Assembly (NCBI GenBank): GCA_964034945.1
Contig: OZ035960.1
Location: 115,671,824 to 115,735,823, forward strand
Direction of reading: 5' to 3'
Length of the DNA: 64,000 nt
From: Chrysopilus asiliformis
Taxonomy: Eukaryota; Arthropoda; Insecta; Diptera; Rhagionidae
Shown here piece by piece: positions 1-14,691 of this stretch (positions are counted from its first letter, which is position 1; every line of letters begins with the position of its first letter). A program made the position numbers and the translations under genes. The notes beneath the pieces were generated by a model. It searched no databases. It had not been told where the DNA came from and was given only the letters and a program-made list of their open reading frames with translations.

Positions 1-592
1 TGTGCAAAGAATACACGATGGCCAGACACGTGCACGCATTCGTTTTTGCGGTGTTCAAAGAAAGACTGACTACAAACTCTACAAATGAATCACTTTTTTT
101 TAAATAGATATTGGACTCAAGGAAATTGTTTGCTAATTTATGCCTAATTGGACTTCATTTGAAAATATCTGTCCCGCATTAGTCAGGACTGCCCACGATT
201 TCGGCGTGTTATTCCAGAAAGTAAAATTTTAGATTTTGTTGAAGTTTTTTGAAAAGTTTCCGCCTAAAGCGTGTTTTTTTTCCAGTCGCCTACGGCACAT
301 TTTTGATTATAAAACATAATTGTCAAAAATGTGGCGCAGAAGAATTTGATAAAAAAATAATTGGTTACCCTAGTTTTAAATTTAGAGCCACACCCTAGTT
401 TTGAAATACAATAAGAATTCGGTATAGTGAATCCGCAAAAAAACCAGGACTTTCATTATATTGCGTACGTTCACAATTTCAAGGACTAGTACGGATGAGC
501 AAATCAAAATATTAAAATACTACATAAAAATTATGATCGTTTTCTCCCCAGTATATTTAAAAAAATTCACCAATATCCTTTTATCAATTTTA
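1..592. other. Left-edge DNA, probably intron
   Basis: This stretch is A+T-rich and ends in a good splice acceptor (TTTATCAATTTTAG) just before base 593, so it is probably the last intron of the gene whose final exon follows. A short open segment near bases 20-110 could be an upstream exon, but nothing in it is recognisable. Confidence 0.35.
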
Positions 593-1339
593 GCTGGGAA
601 AATCACGCACAGAAGATCCGTGGCGATTAGGACAGCAACATCAAAATTTACAGCCCTCAGATCTTTAGAGGGTGATTCAACAGAAGAAAGTGATAGCAAA
701 AGCGACCAGGAAGTTCCGTACTCTACAGAATCAGACAGAATAGCGGATGACATTACTGAAGAAATGGGCCGCAAATCTCATAGTCTCCAAAATTTTTTGG
801 GTACTTCACATCCTAGTAAAATAACACCAGCAAAGCTGAATTGTCGCTGTTCGAACCGCGACGGTGATCTTGTAATTGGTATCCCTACGGCGGCAACCAT
901 ATCCACTACAACAACAACCACAACCAGGACAACAACTATCCGGGAGAATTGCGACCAGTGTGGCTGTTTCTACACTACCAACGGTGTTATCGTGCGAATC
1001 GATCAGCAATTAATCAAAGGCGACGAATCTAGTAATTCGACCGCGTGGAGTGATGACATCGACATCTACGCCGATCAATCATCAAATTCAGCAATCGGAA
1101 ATCACCAAAATTCAAGACTTAAATCAAAATACCACGTGCAACCACCGCAACAGAATACCAAAGGACTGCTGGACATTGCTGTGAAAACAATCAAATTAAT
1201 TAAGCGAAATCAACTACTGCAGAAGAAACTAGCCCAGTTGCAGTTTGAAACGCGTGCATTTATCGAGTCGGTTCTAGCAAATCCTGAAAATCAGGCGATT
1301 AGAGAGAAAATTGAAAAATCGAAACAAATTGAAACGTAA
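593..1339 (+). CDS. Last exon of an unrecognised gene (5' end missing)
   Basis: An open frame of about 248 codons runs from a splice acceptor at 591-592 to TAA at 1337-1339. It is preceded only by A+T-rich, intron-like sequence, so the true start is upstream or outside the window. The N-terminal half is acidic and Ser-rich (SLEGDSTEESDSKSDQEV), the middle has a Thr run from an ACA/ACC repeat and a Cys-rich patch (CDQCGC). The C-terminus is a basic amphipathic helix, KTIKLIKRNQLLQKKLAQLQ, followed by FETRAFIESVLANPENQ, which looks like a short leucine-zipper-style coiled coil. This tail reads like a real, conserved segment because codons stay open and G+C is higher than the flanks. I cannot assign a family; a transcription regulator would fit the acidic plus coiled-coil build, but this is a guess. 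Confidence 0.5.
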   Translation, partial: AGKITHRRSVAIRTATSKFTALRSLEGDSTEESDSKSDQEVPYSTESDRIADDITEEMGRKSHSLQNFLGTSHPSKITPAKLNCRCSNRDGDLVIGIPTAATISTTTTTTTRTTTIRENCDQCGCFYTTNGVIVRIDQQLIKGDESSNSTAWSDDIDIYADQSSNSAIGNHQNSRLKSKYHVQPPQQNTKGLLDIAVKTIKLIKRNQLLQKKLAQLQFETRAFIESVLANPENQAIREKIEKSKQIET

Positions 1340-4300
1340 ACGGTCATTCCATTTCCGTCAAATAAGACAAACTCGCTTACTTAACCCTCATGGGTTTTTT
1401 TTAAATATAAATTTGATTACATTCGCACGTTGTTTGTTAGGTCACATTAATCTCGAGACAAAGTAAATAAAATTTACTATAAATATTAATTTTACGCGCA
1501 GGCTGTAATTCAACTCTTGATAAATGAACAAATTATTGTTTTTGTTCCGAAGAAAAAGAATATTTATATGTGATGAATTTAATTGTATTTATTAAAAACT
1601 TATCTCACTACCTGCTCATGTATTCTGTTATTTTTTTAGCGTTGCAAAACATTAAATTTAATCTTTCATATTTTTACGAAAATCATCAATTTAGAGTTTA
1701 AAATCAAACATAAATTCAGATTTGAATGTGACTTTTATTCATATTGTATATTTTCTTATTTATTTCCACTTTAAAAACGTATTCTAGTGTTGTAAGCTAA
1801 CTTTATGTAAATTTGATTATTTAAAAAAAATTATACTAAAATGCATGAAATTAGAATTATGTACCTATATAAAAAAAATTCCCGGAACTTAAATATAATC
1901 TTTGCAGAGATTTACATAAATGGTTTTTTTTCTAATAACTTCATAAAATTTTCTTAGTCATTTTTAAAACTTACTTAAGAATTTTAAAAAGCTAAGCAAT
2001 TTTTTAGGCGATAGGAATTTTTTCAATGTGAAAATATATAAAAACCGAATTGTGTTGAAAATATTAATTTATTACTGAACAAGCACATAGAAAAAAATTT
2101 TCATAATAACATTAAATTCTTGAAAATCAAAATTTCTAATTCGTAACTGATTTGTTTTATTTGGAATTTGTAAATAAAACTTTTTGATAGGAGAAAGGTA
2201 AGTCACAAGTTAATAAAAATTTTATTGATGTAAATACATGGGTAATAAATATAAATAATAGCGAAACAATTCAAATTAAGAAAAACCTAACATCAAAACA
2301 TGTTTAGGCAAGCTGTGCTACTGAAATTGCGCCTCATCACCCATTCGCCAAATTTCTGATCTCTGAAAATTAAGACCTTTTGTTAAAACGGCAACTAAGA
2401 ATTTAAAACCTTTTTTATGAAATTAAAAATTAACAGACCCATTTTTGGAGAACTGATTTTTGAGATCCTATGGACCCCATGCTTCTTTCCCCTAGTTAAC
2501 ATAAATAGAACCATAGAAAATTTCTCAGCAATTTTATTTCTGGTAGGGTTTACAGTGGATTTAATTCTGAAAATGTAATATATTTATGGACTTCTTGTGG
2601 GTTTTTAGGGCAAGAAACTTACATCGTGTTAAAAGTAGTTGACAATCACATCTTAAAGGCAATAGAACGTTTGAAATGATTCTTCTGCAAGACGTACAAC
2701 TGAATTCGCGTAAATCGGAGGATGACTGTGAAATTTGTAAAAAAAAGACCGCAAATTTCAAACGTTATTTTGTACAATGGCAACACTTTTTAAAACTATT
2801 TTGCCTAACTCTAGGCGTTTAATTATAAAATAATAAAACTTTTAGACATTACTGTTACAAATTATTTATTGAATGAAAGACAATCTGGTTCAAAACCTAA
2901 GAATAAATACAAAAAATCAAAATATTAATAAATATTTATTTCTTTTAACCTTTTCTATGTATATATTTTGTGTGTGCCCGTTTTAAAATCAATAAAAGAA
3001 CCCTGGGTCAGTTATCATGTGCCGACAACTTTTAAAGGACAATCGTAGAAGCTGAAATTTCGCTTAAATGAATCTAATAAAATCCCGAGATTAATTTCCC
3101 CAACAAAAAGGTTTTCATGTCCTACAGGGATATTCAAAAGACCACTCGAAACAGTTTTTTTTGTAAATTATTGGAAAAGAATGGTACAAATGGGGGTCAG
3201 ATCCAAAATAATTTTATTTCTATGTCATTTTACCATTACCACACACTTATATTGATGCTCTCTTGTACGGCATACAAATGAAAATTAAAGCATGATTATT
3301 AACAAATGAGGAGTTAAACAGAAAATGCACAAACTATTCATTTGCTAATTGTTATTTATTGTCCGAAAATTACGCACCGTTTTTAAATTAGAATATTAAC
3401 CGACAAAGTTTCCACTAAACTTTGTAATAAATATAAGTAGCCACGATGCTGGGCAAGTCGTTGAAACATAAAAATTTTATTAATAAAATACCATAAGTCT
3501 TAAAAGTGCAGCATTGAGATCTTCATATTGAATCGCCATTCAATTAAGAAGAAGGATTACTTGGACTTGACCATGATGCAAAGAAACTAACGTAAAAACT
3601 ATTATAATCGCTAATCACACGAGATTTGTACGAATTAGTATGGTATTTTGTGCCATTTTAGTAATGAATGCGACCATTGGACCGTGTTATGTTACCTATG
3701 CGATATTGGTTTGCATTTATGTAGGGAAAATGTATATCAAGGCTGGCAGTGTAATGCTTTTTAAATTAGTTATATGTCGGTTTTGTATCAACTACAGAGT
3801 TCCATGTTAAGCAATTGTGGCTGACAATGTTGTTGCCATTAAATTTATTTCGTTTTACCAAAAAGCTTAACCAAAGAATAAAAAGTATTTAATAAGTCAT
3901 TTAATCATTATAATAATTCACCATAATTTATAGAAATTTGCTGCTTTTGGTAGTAAATATAATATTTTTTTCATAATGAATTTTACATGCATTTTATTTG
4001 TTAATAAACCAGGCATTATATGATATTTAATTTTTTCTTAAGAGGTTTTTTTTGTTTAATAAAGGTTAAAAGCGTTAATAACTAATTTTAATTAAAACTT
4101 TTCCATTTAAAATGAGGTATTTGAGATTTTTAAATTATATGTATTTAAAAGATAGGTTACAGACTGTAGTGTTATTCATATTTCTACATTTTAAAAAATA
4201 ACATCAAAACATAAATAAACACTTCCTATTAAAAATTGTAAAATATCAAGTAAGTGAAATTTTAATGTTGTCAGATTTTTTAATTTTTATTATCAGTTAA

Positions 4301-7300
4301 TTTCCAGACTTTAATTAAACCGGTTATAAAATATTTTAAAAGTCGTTTTATTGAAAATTAAAAATAATTAAAATTTTTAATTAAAAATAAAAACAAAATA
4401 AAAAGCAATTAACACAGACCTTTAAAGAAGGCTAAAATAACACAACATTTTATATAGTATACATTCGTTTCCAATTTAAATTTGTGACAAGATTGTAATT
4501 AACAAATTCTTGTTGTACTTGAGAGAGACCATCCAGTCTGTGAAAAACATAAATAAATATGATTATATTGTTTCAACGATCTTTACATTCCAAAAAAAAG
4601 TGAAATGATGCACGTAAGAAGAAACATAAAAATGCATAAGAAGGAAAGGATTCAAGGTTACTACGCTTACATATTATCATTCCGTTTCGGTACTTATAGT
4701 GCGGTGAAACTGGTTAAAATGGTCAACGAGGTGCGCGTTTTAAAATTGAGTATGATCAAAGCTTGTTAAATCACTCAATTAAACTTGACCGTTTTAACTT
4801 AGCATAATGTCGTACTCATATTCATCTCACATACCACAAAAATACCAAATGACCAAAACATTTCAAATTTATAGCGAAAGAAAAATAAATTTTCCCTGGT
4901 ATGTGGATTATGTAGAATACGCGCCAAAATTCAAAAGATTGTTTCTCATTTAATCGCATCGTCCGATATTACGATAACTTTTCGTTGTGCGATCAATAAC
5001 AAAAATGGTAACTAACATTGGACTCTTCGTGCAATTTGTTAATAAAACTACTTCGGTATACAACTATAAAAATTTAGGTAAAAATTATTGGTTGTGGTAG
5101 GGTTGAAGTTGTGTCGCCGCCGAGCATCCATCCAGGCACTCGATTAAGATTGACTTCACATTGCAGTTGAGCTAATTGCGCTCTGTAAATCGGATCGGTG
5201 AAATTGGATTTAGTCGGTTATTTTTGGTTTTTAAATTACGGTAATTTATGTTATTTTTGAATTTTAAATTATTTTGAAGTTTTGGAATTTCGTTTGAAGC
5301 TTTAAAAAGTTTTGCAAAGTGTGACAAAATAAAAAAAAATTGTCTTTTAAAGTTCTAAAATCTTTGAAAATCATTATCTATTTTGTTGTGTATTTGTGTA
5401 CAGTCGCATAATTTGGGGAAAAATTCTGAGAGAAATTTTGAGAGATAAATTCCGACAAAAATCTCAAATGTAAAGTGCCCCTTAGAACTTATGTTATGAG
5501 TGGCATGGTAACAGGGAGAGCGAGTTTGAAGTTTAAGGGGCCTTAAAGAACAGTGCCCTAAAAATAAAATCTCATAGAAAAAATGTGTATTTTTGGTCAG
5601 TGGACAAAAATCTAATAAGGATTTTTCAAGATCCCACGCAGTGAAAAAGGGGAGACAAAAGATGTAGTTAAGATTCTGGTTGAGAGTAGTGACCATTGAA
5701 AACATACGGTCAATGATTTTTTTTCTTTCCTTAAAAAAGAGTTAATGTTTTTTTCCTTAAAAGATAGAGTGTTAAATTCGGTTGTGTTCAATTCAAAAGC
5801 AATTCAAAATCTAGAAATACATTTTTACTTTCTTATCTTTCTTATTCGTAGTATATTAAAGTATTGTATTCATGAATAAATTTCTACCTCTAAATTTTTG
5901 GTGGTTCAATGAATTGAAGAGAATAATATTTTCCACAATTTTGTCTCCAACTGTTATCCACTACCTTTCACCGTTATTTAGATATAAAGGTAAAAAAATA
6001 GTTTTTTGAGAATTGACTGCAAACTATCTGTCGCTTTATAGTGTAAATTGTGCATAAACGTAGATTTTGTATACGAAAGTCATGTGCTGTTCCCATCATA
6101 TATTTTACTGAGTTTTCCATAATTGCGTCATTCCAAATCTCCCATGCAGCACAAAATAAAAAAAAACAGAACTAATTCCGCAATTAAAAATGCAGCGCAC
6201 AAAATAATTTCATTCGCATTACAAACTCTTCAACAAAAATGCTTTTGGTGAATGCTAATGAGATGCATGTCCAACTATAGAAAAAACACTTCATTCTAAG
6301 TGAATCTTCAAAGAATTTTAATTTTTCGAGGTTATTTTATTCGATAAATTATGCCAATCGCAAATAAAACACTTGTTGATGTCATAAGGGGATTTTTTTT
6401 CCAAATCACAAAGATGCGAAATATTTTTATTTCCTGCTTAGAATTTGTACAAAAATCCCTCCGATGGAGTTGAAAATTTCTCAAGGATTTCATGCATATT
6501 TTTTTAAAGAAATTTAAAGTTTTTCAATATGTGTTTATTTCAATTCTTTGTGTGTATTTCAAGAAAAGTGCAACCCAAACATGTTCTCGGAACTTTTTAA
6601 ACTACTCTCATATCAATATTTACCTAACAGCATTTTAAACACCAATTTTTTAAGGAACATGATTAGAAAGCATATCTTTTTATTGTATAAATATGATAAT
6701 AAAATCAACAGTCATCAATAATAATTTTTTAACCTTCATTCACTATCTGTACGCGTATAAATAGATGAACAACAGAACTGGTGAAATGTTATGGAAATCA
6801 CAAACAGATTTATTAGAACTGTGGCGTTAAGTATTTTATTCAAATAAGATGTTAATGTTGGCAAACATAAAAACTATCAAGCAATTTTTTTCCTAGTATG
6901 AAGTGCAATTTAGGTGTCAACAGATTTGAACTTTTTTTTTCAATAAATCACCTTTAAAAAACCTAAATGTAATTCGAGATAATCATGCAATTATTATTTA
7001 AATTATCATTATAATCAGCAAATTGCCCAAACGGTAGTCACAATACAAAATTAAGACTTTTTGTAGGGGAAAAGATTAAAATCATGGCAATTTTTGCACT
7101 TATGGCGGCTGTCTGGCCTAATAATAATTGGTGGGATATAATTTCAGTACTGTTTGTGTAAACTGCAGACTAATTAGCATCAAATTAGAGATTCAGAGAT
7201 TTGAATTTTTGCAGTTCGAACTTTTGCAGTTTCAGTAGTATCGCAGTGTAGATATGGATTGCTAGATAGTTTTGTGAAAATCATTTCACATCAATAGAAT

Positions 7301-8264
7301 ACGAAAATTTTATGAAATTCAATGGTTAACAGAAATCTCGCGGTAAATGTGACATAATTTCTACTTTTAAAATTCTGTTGCTACCTCAACCGTGCTAGAT
7401 TAAAAATTTCACGGACTAATTGAGCAATTGCTAAAGACAACAAATATTTGGTAATTATTATCTTATTTTAAGTGCTTAAAATGAAATCGATATCGTTTTT
7501 TTGTTTTTGGTTTTTTATGTTTATTTACAAAAGATTTAGTGCGGAAAAATTGGGGATAATCTCATTGATTTTCCGAATCTGATCGCTGTTCGATGTGCAA
7601 TTTTTGGGGTATTTTATTTCTTCATTAATTACTGCAAATATCACAATCAGTACATTACGAGAAATTTGTCAGATACAAAAACAAAAGCCTTACAAATCTA
7701 TTGAAGTTTTTTTCCATTTTGAAATTTTCCATGGCTTGTAAATGGGAATACATTTTCGTGTACTCAAATGAAATGTTATGAATATATTAAATATCAAAAA
7801 AAAGAAAGGGCAAAATCCCTGCAGTCAAAATTGTTTTTATTTCAGGATCAAATAAAATACCATTGAATTAAAAAGCGCTTTTTTTCTGAAAAATGGCCAA
7901 CACGTTCTGTATTTTTCGTTGTTTTATGAAAAAATGTATAAATAATTAAAATTATCTTTTCATTTCGAAATCAGTCACCAATTGAAATGTAGTCAAAAAT
8001 ATTTATGGTAAAGAATTCGTCTTTTAATACATACATCGATAGTTTAATTAAACATGATGAGCTTATAGTAAATTATTTCTGTATATAAACCACGACCAAA
8101 CATGTTTGTTTATTAAAAAAATCCAAGCGCACCTAATTTATATATATTCTCGTATTGATATTCCACTAGAATTTTAAATTGCCAATGGCAATAAATAAAT
8201 GTGATAAATTTCTTTGATTTATTTTCAATTGCAGATTTAACATTTTTAATGCAATCAACCAACG
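1340..8264. other. Gene-free A+T-rich region
   Basis: About 6.9 kb without a supportable coding exon on either strand. It is A/T-rich with many poly-A/T runs and scattered AATAAA. Open frames here (for example 5355-5705 on the minus strand) show no family motif and no convincing splice structure. A plausible splice acceptor (TTTTCAATTGCAG, ending at about 8234) lies 30 bp before the GMC start codon, so a 5' untranslated exon of that gene probably lies somewhere in this region. Confidence 0.6.
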
Positions 8265-10365
<2,101 letters not shown>

Positions 10366-10486
10366 AACAACTTTTCATCATTACCACCGGTGTTCATTCG
10401 GGTGTGCTATATTTGGATTTTTTTTATTGTATATTCTAGTCAATTTAAAATGCAGCTAACTTTTACCATAAGAAATTATTTGACAA

Positions 10487-10492
10487 AATAAA
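10487..10492 (+). promoter_or_regulatory. Poly(A) signal of the GMC gene
   Basis: AATAAA lies about 120 bp after the GMC stop codon, the first good signal downstream. Confidence 0.6.
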
Positions 10493-11081
10493 TATTTTGA
10501 AAGAAAAAACCGTATGTTTTGTTTTATTAAAATTTTAAATTATTACGTTGGAAAGTTATTTTAAAGAAAAAAATTTTTAGAAACAAAAAAAATGGCGCAC
10601 GCTTTAAATTCACTAAGTTGTTGCTAAAATTGTATTATCTTGACCAAATAGCAGTCAGCCTTTAAATATTAGTTAATCTGCGCTATAGATTAAGATTACT
10701 AATTCTTTAAATATAATTTTCGATTTTTCACGTGAAAAAGTCGCTTTTGATTTCACAATAAAATTAAAATCATATCAATTTAAATTTAGAATGAAGTGAT
10801 TTGCAACAAACTATGATAAAATTATTTGGCTAAAATTGCTATAAGGTGTATTTGAGTGTTAAATCAATGGCAAAGTGTAAAGAACAATGATTAATTATGG
10901 AATTGAGATATCTTTGTACTTCGTCACTGATGATTGCGAAAAATTTAAAATTTATCACGGACATACGCAAAATGATTTAAAGTGATTTAAAAAATAGATA
11001 ATAAATTGTATAAAGATTGATGAATTTGGTGATTCCTAGTGTAAAATTTTAATCCCTCCTGGTTTAAAAGCTATCTGTTAG

Positions 11082-11123
11082 TGATAAGATTTCAAACTGA
11101 TGGTTAATTTTTCAGTATAAATA
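11082..11123 (+). promoter_or_regulatory. Trypsin 1 core promoter: GATA sites and TATA box
   Basis: TATAAATA at 11116-11123 lies 38 bp before the ATG. TGATAAG at 11082-11088 lies 27 bp upstream of the TATA box, and a reversed GATA core (CTATC) sits about 10 bp further up. Transcription would start near 11145. Insect midgut protease genes are commonly driven by GATA factors, so gut expression is likely (inference). Confidence 0.6.
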
Positions 11124-11160
11124 GTTGTTTAAGTTAAATTTGTAGTCACTTTAAGTCAAA

Positions 11161-12822
11161 ATGAAGGTCTTTATTGTTTTGTCAGTTATTGTAGCAGCAG
11201 CATTCGCTCAAGTTGGGGACTTGGATGAATCTAATATTGATCCTGGCTACCTCAGGCGTCCAGTCTTTGACGGACGAATTGTTGGTGGTGACAGTGCAGA
11301 TATCTCCGATTACCCCTACCAGGTTAGCCGTCTGAATAATTTTAATTTGAATTTTTTGAATATCATTAAAAATACTAAAACATTTATTTAAAATTTAAGG
11401 TTTCCCTTCAAGTTAACGGCCAACACATCTGCGGAGCTTCAGTAATTGGAAAACGATGGGTCTTAACAGCTGCTCATTGCATGGAACAAACTCGTGCCTC
11501 ACAGGTGACCTTCCGCGTAGGTGGGTATCTTTTTTTTCTTTTCGGTTTTTTTCCAAACACGAACGTTAAACAAAACATCTATAGTTCAACTGTTTAACAA
11601 CGAATGGTAAATTCGATAGTTGAAAATTCAAACTAAAAAAATCCTATAGAGGATTCACCAACAATTGTGAGGTTTTGCCTCACAAAACCAGTCCCTTCAA
11701 TTTGTTTTGAGCGAAAAATTTCAAGAATGCTGAATGCAAGTAAAGTAAATACACAAAACTTGTAGTAGTTTGTGGCGTCCGCATATGTGTAAGTACCTTG
11801 ATTTCAGCCTACTTGAAATGTATACACAACACATCGCTTTACTAAATGGAGCAGTGATAGACTGTTGTCACAACTTCTGGGTTACAATGCCTTACAAATG
11901 CTACAATCCTATACATATTTCATAATTTTTGAGGCTCAAATTAAGTTGTCGTCGAAATATTTCTAAAAAAAAAGATTTGAAATTCACATTTACCTTCAGG
12001 AAGCACATACCACAACCGCGGAGGAATCGTTGTACGTGCAGCTGAAATCCACAATCACCCAGAGTACAACACAAGGACAATGGACTACGATGTTACCTTG
12101 ATCAAGACTCAATCCGATTTAGTTGGGCCAAATGTCCAAATCGTACCAATCGCCGGAGATGGAGACAGCGTCCCAACCGGAAAAGTATGCACTGTATCTG
12201 GATGGGGTCATTTGAAGAGCGGAGCCTATTCCCTGCCACAGACCCTTCAATACGTCAATGTTCCGATTGTTGATCAACAAACCTGCAACAGCAAATATGC
12301 ACGATTCGGAGGAATTCGCGGAAAGTGAGTATACGAATTTTGTCTAACGGAAATTTTTAATGCCAGCTTCACACTCTCGCTGAATGCCGATTTTTTTTTG
12401 AAATTGAAGTACTTGAATTCAAATACCGATTTACTATTGTACATAAAATGTTAATATCGTAAACCGGAATTTTGAGTTGAATAAATGGAAAAAATGTAAT
12501 TTAATTTACAAAGAAACTGTCAACAGTGACTGTGATTCGCCTGGATTCAGCGAGAGTGTTGATCCGGCATAAATCGCCCCGCCAAGTGATAAAAACGGTA
12601 TGATGTAAATAATTTTTTGAACTTTTTAGCATGTTCTGCGCTGGTCTACCCGGAAAGGATTCTTGTCAAGGTGATAGCGGTGGCCCACTTGTTATGAATG
12701 GTGTCCAAGTCGGTGTTGTTTCGTGGGGTGTAGATTGCGCAGACGCACGATACCCAGGAGTTTATGCTCGTTTGGCCAACGCCAACATTCGCGCTTTCAT
12801 CACCAACACTGCTCATATCTAA
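11161..12822 (+). CDS. Trypsin-like serine protease 1
   Basis: Four exons (11161-11322, 11400-11520, 12000-12324, 12630-12822) give a 266-residue S1A protease precursor. It has a signal peptide ([16 protein letters not shown]), a propeptide of roughly 30 residues ending FDGR, and a mature N-terminus IVGG. The catalytic triad is His in LTAAHC, Asp in MDYDVTL and Ser in GDSGGP. The residue six before the catalytic Ser is Asp ([10 protein letters not shown]) and the pocket glycines are present (SWG, PGVY), which predicts cleavage after Arg or Lys. It is probably a secreted midgut digestive enzyme. It is tail-to-tail with a second trypsin; the two share the position and phase of the last intron, right before MFCAG, so they come from a duplication with inversion. 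Intron 3 carries a small transposon. A poly(A) signal lies at 12864-12869. Confidence 0.93.
12361..12569. mobile_element. MITE-like element in trypsin 1 intron 3
   Basis: About 209 bp with terminal inverted repeats: TGCCAGCTTCACACTCTCGC at the left, and the right end read in reverse is TGCCGGATCAACACTCTCGC, followed by TGAAT in both. TAA flanks each side (12358-12360 and 12570-12572), consistent with a 3-bp target duplication as in PIF/Harbinger-type elements. There is no coding capacity. Confidence 0.7.
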
Positions 12823-13457
12823 ATAAGGAAATGTACAGTTGAAAATTTAACCAATTAAGGGTGAATAAAATTTTATGGCATATTAAAACTGTTTTTTTTT
12901 ATTTGAATCTTATTAAAATTTCCTATAAAGCAAAATTTGATTTGATATCTGTTAAAGACTCAACCGATTTACATTGCGTCATAAAACAATTAATTTTAAG
13001 AAAATCTTTTGTAGTAGGCAATGGTAAAAGCAATTGTGCAGTACGATATGTTAAAAAAGTTCGAATCAAAAATGTTTTGGTAATTTTTTAAACTCCTTGG
13101 ACGTCTATTTCATAATAATAGATACGTTTTTAAAAATTTCGTTTCGAAATCGAAAAAGAATTTTGGAGAAAATGAGAAACTCTCGAGTGGCCAAAAGATA
13201 TGAATTTCTTTTTTTTTCCTAGACAACCGAAATCTTCAAAACTTTGAATTCCCAAAAAAGGTTCTTATATTTTGAGTTTTAAAAAATTTGATAAAAGTTT
13301 TGCGTTTAAGTGGTCCACAAAATTTTTCGAAAGAGGTGGGAAAAATTGGAATTTTGTTTTTCAACTGTTTATAAAAACATCAAAATTTTCATACCTAATT
13401 GTTATTGTAAAAAAATCATCAAAAACCAGTCACAAAAGATATAATATTCAACTTATA
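12823..13457. other. Shared 3' flank between convergent trypsins
   Basis: A+T-rich sequence separating two tail-to-tail trypsin genes. It holds the plus-strand poly(A) signal at 12864-12869. No gene or repeat recognised. Confidence 0.5.
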
Positions 13458-13463
13458 TTTATT
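13458..13463 (-). promoter_or_regulatory. Poly(A) signal of trypsin 2
   Basis: AATAAA on the minus strand (TTTATT on the plus strand), about 32 bp past the trypsin 2 stop codon. Confidence 0.55.
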
Positions 13464-13494
13464 TTGCTTAATATATAACACAAAAATGTTTTAG

Positions 13495-14610
13495 TTAAAC
13501 TTTCGCAGTGTTGTGAATCCACGCTCGTACATTTGCGTTTCCGGTCCGTGTATAAACGCCAGGGAATTTCGGATCATCACAGGTGATTCCGTAAGATACG
13601 ACACCAATTTGCATATTATTATAAACCATTGGGCCTCCACTGTCACCCCTACAAGCATCATGGCCAGGTGAACCAGCGCAGAACATCCTTAAATTTTAAA
13701 AATAAGTGTTAACGAAACAGTTATATTGGTTATTTTACGTCTATATTGGAGCGTACCGACTTTTTTTACGTATTGAAATTTTTTTTCAAAACCCCAGAAA
13801 TTTAATTAAGCTTTAAACGAATTTCGTGTTGGTAGCGATAGGCCCACTTGTTTTAGGAATTAGTAACATTATTTCATTAACATATAGACTACCAGCATTT
13901 TTTCATTAAAATCGTTAAACACAAAAATGAACTGCACCAGGGTGTTTGGGATAACAAAATATTTTGTTCTCATAGAGAGTATTTGACTATGTTTTCTGCC
14001 AATTGTTGCCACGGCTTCCCTTTATAATAACAATTAAAAACCATTAGACTTACATTCCCCTGATTCCTCCATGAGGTGCTAGTCTAGTGTTACAAGTCTG
14101 TTGATCAATTATTGGCAAATTAACATATTTCAGATGTTCTGGCAAAATTTCGCCATCCTCTTTTAAGAAACCCCATCCTGATACTGTTCCCGATTTTCCA
14201 ATAGGAACATCATCGCCAGCAGCTGGAAGTGCTATTGGTGCGATATTTGGACCAACCATATCCGTTTTAGTCTTTACCAAACCAACGTCATAATCACTGT
14301 ATCGATTGTATCCAGGATGAATAAAGGTTTGCTCAGCTTCTACAACGATCCCACCTTTGGTGTACAGTGAACTTCCTGCCCGAAAGCTGATTTGAAAAGC
14401 GGGTACTTTTTCCAAACAATGTGCAGCCGTTAGAATCCAACGTTTCGCAATTATGGAAGCTCCACAGCCATGTCGACCGTTAACTCTCATTGAAAGTTGG
14501 TACGGGAAATCCGAAATATCACCATCCTTGCCACCGACGATTCGCCCATCGGGGGCTGGATTCGCGAACGCTACCGAAACCAAAATTGTTAAAATTACAA
14601 AACTGTTCAT
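13495..14610 (-). CDS. Trypsin-like serine protease 2
   Basis: Two exons on the minus strand (14610-14054 and 13687-13495) give a 249-residue S1A precursor. Signal peptide [16 protein letters not shown] is followed by a very short propeptide (NPAPDGR) and mature IVGG. Triad: His in LTAAHC, Asp in YSDYDVGL, Ser in GDSGGP. Asp occupies the specificity position ([10 protein letters not shown]), predicting trypsin activity; the usual SWG reads SYG, a mild change beside the pocket. It lacks the first two introns of trypsin 1 but keeps the last one at the same place and phase, so introns were probably lost after duplication. The propeptide is much shorter than in trypsin 1. Confidence 0.93.
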
Positions 14611-14647
14611 TTTGAAACTAAACTTCCTTCAGTTGCTACAGATTGGT

Positions 14648-14691
14648 TTTATATAGTCTTCTAAAGTGATGGCTTTTCTGTTATCTTATCA
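14648..14691 (-). promoter_or_regulatory. Trypsin 2 core promoter: TATA box and paired GATA sites
   Basis: On the minus strand TATATAAA (14655-14648) lies 37 bp before the ATG. Two GATA motifs (TTATCT 14681-14686, TTATCA 14686-14691 as read on plus) sit about 26 bp above it. The spacing nearly copies that of trypsin 1, which suggests shared control. Confidence 0.6.

Noticed and set aside
461..592. Coding extension of the first gene upstream of 593
   Set aside because: It begins without ATG, is A+T-rich and runs through a clear splice acceptor; treated as intron.
5355..5705. 116-codon minus-strand frame in gene-free DNA
   Set aside because: No motif, no splice context, composition like the surroundings.
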